Source of the DNA: Carnobacterium iners
GTDB taxonomy: Bacteria > Bacillota > Bacilli > Lactobacillales > Carnobacteriaceae
NCBI RefSeq assembly: GCF_900177385.1
Contig: NZ_FXBJ01000002.1
Span: 562,001-626,000, forward strand
Direction: 5' to 3'
DNA length: 64,000 bases
A program made the translations under genes and the position numbers. The notes below the pieces were generated by a model that worked only from the letters and a program-made list of their open reading frames with translations, was not told the DNA's origin and ran no database searches. Positions 8,129 through 16,983 of the stretch are shown here, piece by piece. Each line of letters opens with the position of its first letter. Position 1 is the stretch's first letter.

Positions 8129-8229
8129 GTCCTTTTAAACTAGTCCAGAGAGATTAGAAAGGGTAACAAATCAAATTTTGATACCTTAGGTCCTTTTGCG
8201 AATAACACATTCAAAAGGCTTTTTTTGTG
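8129..8229 (+). promoter_or_regulatory. PyrR-dependent attenuator leader
   Basis: The sequence AGTCCAGAGAGATTAGAAAG (8142-8161) closely matches the PyrR-binding loop consensus and is closed by CCTTT (8131-8135) pairing with AAAGG. Downstream, CCTTTTG (8192-8198) and CAAAAGG (8212-8218) form a terminator stem followed by CTTTTTTT. In this known mechanism UMP- or UTP-bound PyrR stabilises the anti-antiterminator so that transcription stops when pyrimidines are plentiful. The stop lies about 25 bases before the permease start. Confidence 0.9.
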
Positions 8230-8251
8230 CCTAAAACAGGGGGAATCATAG

Positions 8252-9514
8252 ATGTCAAAGAAGAATATTATTCAAGTAGATGAAAAGGTCCCAGTAAAAT
8301 TACTTATTCCTTTAAGTCTTCAACATACGTTTGCAATGTTTGGAGCATCGGTTTTAGTGCCTATCATTTTCGGAATTGATCCAAGTATTGTTTTATTAAT
8401 GAATGGACTTTCAACATTGTTGTTCATTTTCATTACAAGAGGAAAGGCTCCTGCTTACCTTGGTTCAAGTTTTGCTTTTATCGGACCAACCAGTATCATT
8501 ATTGCCAATCAAGGATTCCAATACGCACAAGGAGCATTTGTTGTTTTAAGTTTAATCGGTTGCCTTTTGGCACTCTTCATTCATCGAGTGGGAACAGGAT
8601 GGATCAACGTTGTCCTTCCTCCAGCAGCTATGGGAGCCGTTGTCGCTTTAATTGGTCTAGAATTAGCAAGCAATACTGTTAATGGTGGGACAATCGGTGC
8701 TAACTTAATGACTGATACTGCGACTCCTCAAAACTTTATTATTTTCTTCATCACTTTAGGTGTAGCTGTTTTAGGCTCGGTATTATTTAAAGGCTTTTTA
8801 TCTACTATCCCCATTTTAATCTCCATTATTGCTGGTTATCTTACCGCAATCGCATTTGGTATGGTTGATTTTGCTCCTGTTTTAGAAGCATCTTTGTTCA
8901 CAATACCATATTTTCAATGGGCAAAATTTGATTTACAATCTACTTTAACAATGCTGCCGGTTCTTCTAGTGGTAACTTCGGAACATATCGGACACCAAGT
9001 TGTGACGTCTAATGTGATTGGCCGAGATTTAATGAAAGAACCAGGCTTGCACCGTTCATTATTTGCAGATTACTTAGCTTCGGCTATTTCCGGCTTAATT
9101 GGTGGTGTTCCTACAACTACTTACGGTGAGAATATCGGCGTGATGGCTATTACCGGCGTTTATAGCGTTCGAGTCATTGCTGGTGCAGCTATTTTCTCTA
9201 TTTTCATGGCTTTTGTCGGACCATTAGCAGCTTTAATTTCTACTATTCCTGGAGATGTTATTGGCGGAGTAACCTTTTTGCTTTATGGAATGATTGGAAC
9301 AAGCGGATTACGTTTATTAGTTGAATCAAAGGTTGATTACAGTCAATCTAGAAACCTCATCTTAACATCAATCGTTTTCGTAGCTGGTTTAAGTGGCCTA
9401 ACTGTTAACTTTGCCGGCATTGAGTTAAAAGGAATGATTCTTGCCAGTGTTGTTGGTATTATCTTGAGTGTCTCATTTTACTTATTTGATAAATTAGGCT
9501 GGATGAACGAATAA
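8252..9514 (+). CDS. pyrP: Uracil permease (NCS2 family)
   Basis: A 420-residue membrane protein with about 12-14 hydrophobic segments that imports uracil with protons. NCS2 signatures are seen: LQHTFAMFGASVLVP near the N-terminus, the TM10 motif GGVPTTTYGENIGVMAIT, and LVVTSEHIGHQVVT carrying the conserved Glu of TM8. The PyrR attenuator directly upstream argues for uracil rather than xanthine. GGGGGA precedes the ATG. No other pyr gene is adjacent, so this is a lone transporter brought under the pyrimidine regulator. Confidence 0.94.
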   Translation: MSKKNIIQVDEKVPVKLLIPLSLQHTFAMFGASVLVPIIFGIDPSIVLLMNGLSTLLFIFITRGKAPAYLGSSFAFIGPTSIIIANQGFQYAQGAFVVLSLIGCLLALFIHRVGTGWINVVLPPAAMGAVVALIGLELASNTVNGGTIGANLMTDTATPQNFIIFFITLGVAVLGSVLFKGFLSTIPILISIIAGYLTAIAFGMVDFAPVLEASLFTIPYFQWAKFDLQSTLTMLPVLLVVTSEHIGHQVVTSNVIGRDLMKEPGLHRSLFADYLASAISGLIGGVPTTTYGENIGVMAITGVYSVRVIAGAAIFSIFMAFVGPLAALISTIPGDVIGGVTFLLYGMIGTSGLRLLVESKVDYSQSRNLILTSIVFVAGLSGLTVNFAGIELKGMILASVVGIILSVSFYLFDKLGWMNE

Positions 9515-9524
9515 ATAAATAAAC

Positions 9525-9568
9525 GAAAAAAAGATTCCATGCTAGTCAAAAGCATGGAATCTTTTTTA
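9525..9568. terminator. Bidirectional terminator after uracil permease
   Basis: The arms AAAAAGATTCCATGC and GCATGGAATCTTTTT form a perfect 15-base stem with T-runs on either strand, between convergent genes. Confidence 0.88.
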
Positions 9569-9579
9569 TTTTGTAAAGG

Positions 9580-10146
9580 CTATTTTTTTGCATACCTTTT
9601 TAATTTTTGATTTAACTTTTGATAGATAACTTTCATCTCTGCTTCACTGCATGCCATAACGGCATCGTCTAATTCCTTCCATTCTACGCCACTGTTTTCA
9701 TCCGGTTTAATAGAGGTTAATTCATCTTCATCTGCCTCAATGAGATAGGTAAGATTTAAATGCAGGTGTTTGGCTATTGGTTTATCTTTTTTTATATGAG
9801 CTGGAACTTCTAGAATCTCAATGGAGTAAATTTCTTTGGAAATTGCTGTAAGATTTGTCAAGCCTGTTTCTTCTTGTGTTTCCTTGAAAGCTACGTGTAG
9901 CAAATCAGTATCGCCGTCTGTGTGTCCGCCAACCCATGACCACGATTGATAAATATTATGATACGCCATCAATACTTTTGTTCTCTTCTTATTTACCACC
10001 CACGCTGAAGCAGTGAAATGAGCCTGTTCATTTTCTCTAGTTAATAAATTATCGAAAGTCATCAAGTAACGCAGTATTTCTTTTTGATCTACAGCTTCTC
10101 GATCATTGTACGGTTTATATTGAGTTAATTGTTCTTTTAAGTTCAT
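9580..10146 (-). CDS. NUDIX hydrolase
   Basis: A 188-residue NUDIX-fold protein. The NUDIX box is at GHTDGDTDLLHVAFKETQEE (residues about 74-93). It matches G-x5-E-x7-REUxEExGU except that the first Glu is Thr and the Arg is Lys, so metal binding still has the core EE pair but the box is not canonical. These proteins hydrolyse nucleoside diphosphates linked to another group; no substrate can be inferred. The start ATG at 10146 has AGGAG upstream. Monocistronic, convergent with the permease. Confidence 0.85.
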   Translation of the reverse strand: MNLKEQLTQYKPYNDREAVDQKEILRYLMTFDNLLTRENEQAHFTASAWVVNKKRTKVLMAYHNIYQSWSWVGGHTDGDTDLLHVAFKETQEETGLTNLTAISKEIYSIEILEVPAHIKKDKPIAKHLHLNLTYLIEADEDELTSIKPDENSGVEWKELDDAVMACSEAEMKVIYQKLNQKLKRYAKK

Positions 10147-10436
10147 CTAAGATTCTCCTTTAGTTCTATCATTTATTTAAGCTTTTATCTGATACCTATT
10201 ATATCAGAAGAACCAACTGTAGAAAAATAAATCAGTTAAAACTAACTAAAACGCTTCTCTTAAAATAAATTAGTTCATTATTTGAAGAAAAAATGAATAC
10301 TTCCTGTTCATTAGCTAAATAGGAAGATTGCTTGTCTTTCTCTACTTACTACTACCTTTTTTAAAATTTAATCTTTCAAAGATTTAATTAATTAACTGCA
10401 AATCATATTTATATACCCAGTATTACAATATAACGT

Positions 10437-10466
10437 TTTACATCTATCCATCCAGAAAGGTATAAT
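10437..10466 (+). promoter_or_regulatory. Promoter of the CofE-like gene
   Basis: TTTACA (10437-10442), an 18-base spacer and a perfect TATAAT (10461-10466), 70 bases before the start codon. The remainder of 10147-10436 is AT-rich with no other signal that I recognise. Confidence 0.6.
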
Positions 10467-10535
10467 GGACCAGTAGTATATAGATAGTTGTACTTACTTA
10501 TTTATATATAAAGTAATTTGTTAGGGGAGATTTTA

Positions 10536-11726
10536 TTGGAAAGAGCCGTTGGAACAGTTGTACGTGGTCTTCGAGGACCAATTATTAATGAAGGTGATAA
10601 TATTGAGAAAATCGTAGTAGATACTGTATTGAATGCAGCAAAAGTTGAAGGCATAACTTTTGAAGATCGCGATATTATAACGATTACCGAATCAATCGTC
10701 GCACGCGCACAAGGAAATTATGTTAGCATCGATGATATTGCTGAAGATATTCAAACAAAATATGGAGACGAAAAAATTGGGGTTATCTTTCCAATTCTTA
10801 GTCGTAATCGTTTCTCAAATATTTTACGCGGTATTGCAAAGGGAGCAAAAAGTATTGTTTTGATGTTGAGCTACCCTTCTGATGAAGTGGGTAACCAACT
10901 TGTTGATATCGATGAATTAGATGTTAGAGGCGTTAATCCTTGGACAGATGTATTGACTGAAAGTGAATTCCGTGAGCACTTTGGTTATAAAAAACACGAA
11001 TTTACTGGTGTTGATTATATCGAATACTATCGCTCAATCATCGAAGCTGAAGGAACGAGTTGTGAAATTATTTTCTCAAACGATCCAAAAACAATTTTAA
11101 AGTATACAAAAAGTGTACTAGCAAGTGATATCCATTCAAGAGCTAGAACAAAGCGAATTCTTACTAATGCTGGAGCCGAAAAAGTATACGGCCTTGATGA
11201 TGTGTTATCAAAATCAATTAATGGCAGTGGCTTTAATGAATCTTATGGTCTACTTGGATCTAATAAAGCTACCGACGATACCTTAAAATTATTTCCTCAT
11301 AGTTGTCAACCCATTGTTGATCATATTCAAGAAAAAATGAGAGAACAAACAGGTAAACTAATCGAGGTAATGGTTTATGGAGATGGAGCCTTTAAAGATC
11401 CTGTCGGAAAAATTTGGGAATTAGCAGATCCAGTTGTTTCTCCTGCTTATACGTCCGGTCTTGCTGGTACACCTAATGAGGTAAAACTGAAATATTTAGC
11501 AGATAACAACTTCTCGCATCTTCGTGGGAAAGAGTTGAAAGAAGCGATTTCTAGTTACATTGTAAACAAAAAAGAAGATCTTGTTGGCGCGATGGAAGCT
11601 CAAGGGACAACTCCTCGTAGACTAACTGATTTAATTGGATCTTTATCTGATTTAACTTCCGGTAGTGGAGATAAAGGGACGCCTATTATCTATATTCAAG
11701 GATATTTTGATAACTTTACAGAATAA
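10536..11726 (+). CDS. Coenzyme F420:L-glutamate ligase (CofE)-like protein
   Basis: A 396-residue protein of the CofE-like ligase superfamily. The N-terminal region (VVRGLRGPIINEGDNIEKIV, then DRDIITITESIVARAQGNYV) corresponds to the F420-0:gamma-glutamyl ligase fold. MVYGDGAFKDPVGKIWELAD (near residue 290) includes the aspartates expected to bind metal. Lactobacillales are not known to make F420, and no other cof gene is here, so the real reaction is unknown; amide or peptide ligation on another acceptor is possible. An in-frame TTG at 10518 lacks a ribosome site. TTG at 10536 follows AGGGGAG by 7 bases and was chosen. Monocistronic. Confidence 0.75.
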   Translation: MERAVGTVVRGLRGPIINEGDNIEKIVVDTVLNAAKVEGITFEDRDIITITESIVARAQGNYVSIDDIAEDIQTKYGDEKIGVIFPILSRNRFSNILRGIAKGAKSIVLMLSYPSDEVGNQLVDIDELDVRGVNPWTDVLTESEFREHFGYKKHEFTGVDYIEYYRSIIEAEGTSCEIIFSNDPKTILKYTKSVLASDIHSRARTKRILTNAGAEKVYGLDDVLSKSINGSGFNESYGLLGSNKATDDTLKLFPHSCQPIVDHIQEKMREQTGKLIEVMVYGDGAFKDPVGKIWELADPVVSPAYTSGLAGTPNEVKLKYLADNNFSHLRGKELKEAISSYIVNKKEDLVGAMEAQGTTPRRLTDLIGSLSDLTSGSGDKGTPIIYIQGYFDNFTE

Positions 11727-11754
11727 TTCACTTATCGAAAAATAGTTTAATAAA

Positions 11755-11795
11755 AAAGCAATAATCCTAATCTAAAATAGGATTATTGTTTTTTT
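11755..11795 (+). terminator. Terminator after the CofE-like gene
   Basis: The stem GCAATAATCCTA / TAGGATTATTGT is followed by eight or more T. Confidence 0.85.
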
Positions 11796-11990
11796 TCATT
11801 CACGTATCCTTTTTATCTCTTCAAAATCGTTTAATTGTTTTTTGAAAACTAACTTGTCTACTATTTTATTGATTTTTAGATTTAGATAAGATTTCCGAAT
11901 TATAGATAAGATAACTATCACTTCTCCTTAATCCTTATTCCCAGTGGTAAATGATTGTTTTAAATTTTATTAGTTTTATAAGTTGGATAA

Positions 11991-12034
11991 GGAGGTAAAG
12001 ATAGTACGTGTCCTTCTGGCTAAACGACTGGTAG
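11991..12034 (+). other. Strong Shine-Dalgarno followed by an 8-codon open frame
   Basis: AAGGAGGT (around 11989-11996) is a perfect ribosome site not attached to any annotated gene. Eleven bases on, GTG at 12008 opens a frame encoding VSFWLNDW and stopping at 12034. A TTATAA-like box lies about 20 bases upstream. This could be a leader or signal peptide, or chance. The rest of 11796-12084 shows no other feature. Confidence 0.2.
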
Positions 12035-12084
12035 CTTTTTATTCGTTTCTCTTTGTTCAACACACTATCCTCTTTATCTACTTT

Positions 12085-13644
12085 TTACTTAACTCTCTTA
12101 TAAACATGGACTTGGTTACGTCCTGCTTGTTTTGCAGAATATAATGCTTTATCCGCTTTATTCAATAACTGATCTATCGTTTCTATTTTATCCGGTACTG
12201 CTTGGGCTACTCCCATACTAAAAGTAACTGAGATAATCCCTTTAGAAGAATAAAGGCTCTGTCCTTCCAAACTTTCACGTAGCCTATTTCCTAATAACTC
12301 AGCCTCTACTGCTGTATATCCATTTAAGGATAAAGCAAATTCCTCCCCACCATATCTAGCAAAAATCTGTCCTTTTGTTAATTGGCTTTTAAAAATGTTT
12401 ACAACATGTTTGAGTAATTGATCCCTTATATAATGTCCATACGTATCATTTACTTTTTTAAAATGATCAATATCCATCAAGATAACTGTAAAGGGAATCT
12501 CTTTCTGCTCTGCTTCTAAGAAATTTTGTTCGCAATGTTCCATAAAAGCACGGCGATTGTATATTTGAGTTAATCCATCATAGCTAGCCTGATACTCTAG
12601 TTTAATTTGTAATTCTCTCAATTCAGTAATATCTGTAAAAATTATAATCAGACCTTTGTTATTTCCAACTTCAATCAATGGCGAGACGCGAATTTGATAA
12701 ATACGTTTTGTTTCTTTAACGACCAATTGTATCTCTTGGTTATGACTCTCCAGCTCAAGTACTAAGGGGAAAGTCTTACCTATTAGTTCAAGCCAAATAT
12801 CGTAGAAATATTTTCCAATCAACGTCTTATTTAACTTCGGGAAATATTTCCCACAAATTTGATTAAATTCAATTAACTGAAGAGACTCATCCAATACCAT
12901 TACTCCATCATTTATACTATTAAATATAAGGTTTTTTGCAACAGGCATTAATGTAAACATTCGAGACGAACTAATTGACCATAAATATAAAATCGAAGAA
13001 AGCCATAAAATCATTGGAACAGGATCAACCCCTCGAGGAGTAAGTTCCATTAAATATAAAAAAGCTGTTACCATAGGAATAAATTGTCCTAATATCAAAG
13101 AAAGTAACTGTGGCCGATATATTTTTGCTATCTCTTTCCAATGTGATATAGCTAGTAAAAGAGCGACTAGCATACAAAAAAAGATATACGCTCCATGAAT
13201 CATATACCATAGGCCTATCTCTTGATTTATGTAAGGTGCTCCTAAAACAGGATCTATTTCAAAAACCCGATAATAAAGATGATGAAAGTCATTCGTTGCT
13301 ACCATAATTGAAGTGATTATTGGTACAACAAGTAAAGCAACTATCTTAATTTTTGAAAGATGAAGTCCTAGATAGTGCATGATAAATAGTAAACCTAATA
13401 TCGCAGAAATTGGCATACCGATGTATTGAATAGTTGTCCAAAATTTTATTTGTTCTAGTGTCACACTCATTAAAGAAAAAGCTGAAGCAAAACAATAAAT
13501 CGCTATTGTTGCAGTATAGATCATAAAATAACAAGCAATATTTCTATAGCGTTGACGTTTAAAATACACATATAAACATAAATACACGTTTAATACGCCC
13601 GATGCAGAAATAAGTGCTATATAAGCTGTCAGAGGTGAGTTCAT
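12085..13644 (-). CDS. Membrane diguanylate cyclase: 7TM, PAS and GGDEF domains
   Basis: A 519-residue membrane protein. About seven hydrophobic segments in residues 1-220 resemble the 7TM sensor region of histidine kinases. A PAS-like domain follows at roughly 225-340, then a GGDEF domain with the active motif RYGGEEFAL. It should make cyclic di-GMP from two GTP in response to a signal sensed at the membrane. The RxxD product-inhibition site normally just before GGEEF is absent (TKGQ there). The first in-frame ATG (13674) has no ribosome site; ATG at 13644 has AGGAGAGG 8 bases upstream and was chosen. No EAL or PilZ partner is in the window. Confidence 0.88.
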   Translation of the reverse strand: MNSPLTAYIALISASGVLNVYLCLYVYFKRQRYRNIACYFMIYTATIAIYCFASAFSLMSVTLEQIKFWTTIQYIGMPISAILGLLFIMHYLGLHLSKIKIVALLVVPIITSIMVATNDFHHLYYRVFEIDPVLGAPYINQEIGLWYMIHGAYIFFCMLVALLLAISHWKEIAKIYRPQLLSLILGQFIPMVTAFLYLMELTPRGVDPVPMILWLSSILYLWSISSSRMFTLMPVAKNLIFNSINDGVMVLDESLQLIEFNQICGKYFPKLNKTLIGKYFYDIWLELIGKTFPLVLELESHNQEIQLVVKETKRIYQIRVSPLIEVGNNKGLIIIFTDITELRELQIKLEYQASYDGLTQIYNRRAFMEHCEQNFLEAEQKEIPFTVILMDIDHFKKVNDTYGHYIRDQLLKHVVNIFKSQLTKGQIFARYGGEEFALSLNGYTAVEAELLGNRLRESLEGQSLYSSKGIISVTFSMGVAQAVPDKIETIDQLLNKADKALYSAKQAGRNQVHVYKRVK

Positions 13645-13715
13645 AGTTATATATCCTCTCCTGGTAAATTTCACAACGAATCATTAAACAGCTTTAATTT
13701 TTTATTTATTTAAGT

Positions 13716-13764
13716 AATAAAAAATCGTTACTTATTTCACTAAATAATTAACGATTTTTATTAT
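13716..13764 (-). terminator. Terminator after adenosine deaminase
   Basis: The arms AAAATCGTTA (13721-13730) and TAACGATTTT (13749-13758) have T-runs on both strands. It separates add from the diguanylate cyclase gene downstream. Confidence 0.7.
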
Positions 13765-13828
13765 AAGAGTTTAAAAAAAGTGACACATAGTCCGATTAAT
13801 ACCTGTAAGTCTCACCTTTCATTTTCTA

Positions 13829-14833
13829 TTACATGTAGGGTGCGTAATCTTCTTCCATTACTTTGAAAAGCTGTCCTTTTAGCTCTGGAGTCGTGAAAGC
13901 ACCTTTTAAGCCATTTAGGTTTAATAATTTCATTGTTGGATAACTAATTCCAGTATGTTCAGCTAATAGCATATATTCTTTCGTCAACGTTGTATTTGAA
14001 ACGGTACGATTATCTGTATTGATACAACAGCTTATTCCTTTTTCCAAAAAATCGACTAAAGGATAATCTTCCCAGTCTTTAACCGCATTGGTTTGGATAT
14101 TACTAGTCGGGCACATTTCGATGATGGTTTCCTTTTCTAAACAAAGTGCTTGCGCCGCTTCATTTTTTTGAATAGCTATCCCATGTCCAATACGTTTTGC
14201 TCCCAAGCGTATCGCTTGAACAACATTATGAGCACAACCACACTCACCAGAGTGAAGTGTGATTTGTAATTCATTTTCTTTTGCACAGGTCGTTAATGGT
14301 TCAATATGATCGTTTGCAAAATCAGGTTCTGGACCAGCCATATCAAAACCAACCATTAACTCTTCTTTTATCTTTATGACTTCAGATAACATCGTAAGAT
14401 TATCTTCGTTAGAATGCTGGCGCATCCCACATATCAATAAATTTACTACAATGGTAGACTCTTCCATAGCACGGCGAATTCCTCCACTGACTGCTGCAAT
14501 AACTTCTGGTACGGTTAAATCCGCTTCGATATGCAAGAGTGGAGCGAAACGCAACTCCATGTAGCGAACATTTTCTAAAGCTGCAGCTTTTGCAGTTGCG
14601 TAGGCTGACTCTTCCAGTTGCTCATAAGTTTGCATTAGCTGATGAATAATATCAAAACCTTTTAAATAATCGACTAAGTTAGTACATTTTGCTGGTGCAA
14701 TAATTTGATCAAGTAAAGCTAGATCAAACTGTTGTTTTTTTGCCATTTTTTTTAGTGTTTCCATAGGAACAGAACCGTCTAAATGACAGTGTAATTCTAC
14801 CTTAGGTAATTGATGAACGATTTTTTCCTCCAT
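13829..14833 (-). CDS. add: Adenosine deaminase
   Basis: A 334-residue zinc enzyme converting adenosine to inosine. Metal and catalytic motifs are in order: VELHCHLDGS (His15, His17), ITLHSGECG (His and catalytic Glu region), RIGHGIAI, and CINTDNR, where most members have NTDDP; the metal-ligand Asp is retained. The start ATG follows a usable ribosome site. It is preceded by about 390 bases of AT-rich sequence (14834-15220) in which I see no feature. It stands alone near an IS cluster and is the only intact adenosine/adenine-deaminating gene in the window, since the ade gene at the right end is broken. Confidence 0.93.
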   Translation of the reverse strand: MEEKIVHQLPKVELHCHLDGSVPMETLKKMAKKQQFDLALLDQIIAPAKCTNLVDYLKGFDIIHQLMQTYEQLEESAYATAKAAALENVRYMELRFAPLLHIEADLTVPEVIAAVSGGIRRAMEESTIVVNLLICGMRQHSNEDNLTMLSEVIKIKEELMVGFDMAGPEPDFANDHIEPLTTCAKENELQITLHSGECGCAHNVVQAIRLGAKRIGHGIAIQKNEAAQALCLEKETIIEMCPTSNIQTNAVKDWEDYPLVDFLEKGISCCINTDNRTVSNTTLTKEYMLLAEHTGISYPTMKLLNLNGLKGAFTTPELKGQLFKVMEEDYAPYM

Positions 14834-15316
14834 ATTATTAAATCCCTTCTTAAATTATTTTGTAATTTAATTGCTCTTTTTAACAATGACTTATTTCTTC
14901 TTATCTCTTGAACTATAGAATCAGAATGTGCTAAAGTGTAGGCAAAATAAAAGTACTCTAGCTCTATATTTTCCCTTTAAATTTTTTTACTATTTACGAC
15001 TACTTAAAATTAGCATGAATTAGTTATTTCTATTCATTATAAGTTATTAGAACGCTAATACAACCGTCTTCATCTTATTGATTAGTCACGATACATATTT
15101 TATATTCTACTTTAAAATAAATATAGCTTTTAAAAATAATAAGCAAAAAGTACCTCTATTAATAAAATCTGAATAAAGAATTTTGTAATTATAAATATAG
15201 CAGAAATCTTTCTATTTAACCCTGAATAATTCATAGCTTTTCTAAAAATACTAATCGATGTTGATTTTACAGCGTTTAAACTAATTTGCTTTATCACCCA
15301 TTAGGTGATGAAAAAA

Positions 15317-15370
15317 GAACCCCTTTCTGCTATGGTTATATCATCACAACCAACCAATAGAAAGGGGTTC
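15317..15370 (+). promoter_or_regulatory. Hairpin hiding the IS1380 transposase ribosome site
   Basis: A perfect 12-base inverted repeat, GAACCCCTTTCT (15317-15328) and AGAAAGGGGTTC (15359-15370), contains the AAGGGG ribosome site in its right arm, 5 bases before ATG. A transcript entering from outside would fold this stem and mask the site. Confidence 0.6.
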
Positions 15371-15375
15371 TCTCA

Positions 15376-16695
15376 ATGATTACTTTACAAGAAAAAGCAA
15401 TGAAATTCAATAACCATTTATATGTCTCTCATACAGGTGGTCGTTTATCGAGTGATTCAGGATTAATTTTAGTTGATGAATTAATGGATACTTTTCATTT
15501 TGAAGAATTGTCAAAAAAACTCATTTCATATAATGAAAATCGTCGCTATTGGAAACACACTAACCATAAAATTTTAAAACAACTAATTCTTCAACTAATT
15601 GCTGGCTATAAAGCTGATTCGTCTGCGACTATCTTACAATATGATCCAGTATTACAAACTCTATTACAAGAAGAGTGTTTGGCTTCTCAACCGACTATCT
15701 CTCGGTTTCTTGATCGCATTACAGACCAAACGATTAATGATTTACAAACCTTTAATCAAACATTAATTGACCAAGCGAGATTTGTTCGCAATGATATGAA
15801 TATGATTATTGATTTGGATTCTACACACTCTGATACCTTCGGTATTCAGGAACAAACAGATTATAATGCCCACTATCGAACAAACGGTTATCATCCATTA
15901 GTCGTATTCGATGGATTAACGGGCGATTTTTTAAAAGCTAAACTTCGTTCAGGAAATCAATACACGTCTAAAGGAGTTAAAGGGTTTCTTGAACCGTTAT
16001 TAGATCATTACAATCGAGCAGTCCCTACGACAGATATTTTAGTGCGTGGAGATAGTGGATTTGCAACACCTGATATTTATGAGTTATGCGAAGAATATGG
16101 GTCAAACTTTGTCATTCGCCTAAAACATAATAATAATTTATACCGATTAGCAGAAGAGTTTGTGTATTACGACGATAATTATCCTTGGAATGAAAAAGAA
16201 GAATACTATTATTCCGTTTCCTATCAAGCAGCGTCTTGGTCTAAACCGCGTAGAGTATGCATTCAATCCATTCGAGAAATGGGTGAATTACTTTTCAAGC
16301 ATACGTTTATTGTCACAAATTTTTCAGAAAATATTTCATCAAAACAAGTTTTTAAGACGTATAAAAAGCGTGGTGCTATGGAAAACTACATTAAAGAAGC
16401 AAAAAATGGTTTCTATTTTGATAAGACAGATAGCCCTAAATTTATTGAAAATCATGCACGTATGATGATAAGTGTCCTTGCATACAACCTAATCAATTTT
16501 TTGCGTACAACTTGTTTTGATAAAAATTATAAAGGACTTCAAATTAATACGATTCGTCTTCGCTTATTCAAAGTAGCTGGCAAACTAGTGAGTACTGCGA
16601 GAGAAATGTATCTAAAAATTTCTAGTTCGCATGTTTATCAAGCGGAGTTTTATGCCGTCTTTAATCGAATCCAAAGGATTCGGCATTATATTTAA
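15376..16695 (+). CDS. IS1380 family transposase
   Basis: A 439-residue DDE transposase that cuts and moves the element around it. Family-like features are the N-terminal THTGGRLSSDSG-type stretch (SHTGGRLSSDSGLILV, near residues 19-34), IIDLDSTHSDTFG with the first catalytic Asp (near 155), ILVRGDSGFATPDIY with the second (near 225), and a C-terminal region with Glu in MENYIKEAKNGFYFDKT. The gene is uninterrupted and of normal family length. Translation is probably limited by the upstream hairpin. Confidence 0.88.
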   Translation: MITLQEKAMKFNNHLYVSHTGGRLSSDSGLILVDELMDTFHFEELSKKLISYNENRRYWKHTNHKILKQLILQLIAGYKADSSATILQYDPVLQTLLQEECLASQPTISRFLDRITDQTINDLQTFNQTLIDQARFVRNDMNMIIDLDSTHSDTFGIQEQTDYNAHYRTNGYHPLVVFDGLTGDFLKAKLRSGNQYTSKGVKGFLEPLLDHYNRAVPTTDILVRGDSGFATPDIYELCEEYGSNFVIRLKHNNNLYRLAEEFVYYDDNYPWNEKEEYYYSVSYQAASWSKPRRVCIQSIREMGELLFKHTFIVTNFSENISSKQVFKTYKKRGAMENYIKEAKNGFYFDKTDSPKFIENHARMMISVLAYNLINFLRTTCFDKNYKGLQINTIRLRLFKVAGKLVSTAREMYLKISSSHVYQAEFYAVFNRIQRIRHYI

Positions 16696-16983
16696 AAACT
16701 CCTTAATTTTTTTTAAAAAAACCAATCAAAACCAAGGACCAACTATGCCCAAAATTCGTACTTTCTTAATGAGAAACCAATAAATAAATGAATTAAGTAC
16801 CAAAAAGTAAAACTATTAAACGTTAATTTGAAAAAAATTTGAAAAAAGTGTGTTAATTGATTAAAAACAACAAAAAATTAAAGGTATGAATTATTCAGGT
16901 TAACAACTCAACTTGTAATCGCTTTAATTATTTTGTGCTTGTTATTTTATTTGATTACTATGAGGTCTATTTATATAAAAAAT

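Larger units (their letters stand above)
15221..16899 (+). mobile_element. Complete IS1380-family-like insertion sequence
   Basis: A 1679-base element with perfect 15-base terminal inverted repeats (CCTGAATAATTCATA at 15221-15235 and its complement at 16885-16899). It is flanked by a 5-base target duplication TTAAC (15216-15220 and 16900-16904). It carries one transposase gene. The intact duplication shows that it inserted here as a simple event. Confidence 0.92.

Noticed and set aside
14834-15220. Purine riboswitch or other structured leader upstream of add
   Set aside because: No purine aptamer core sequences or terminator/antiterminator pair could be found in this AT-rich stretch.
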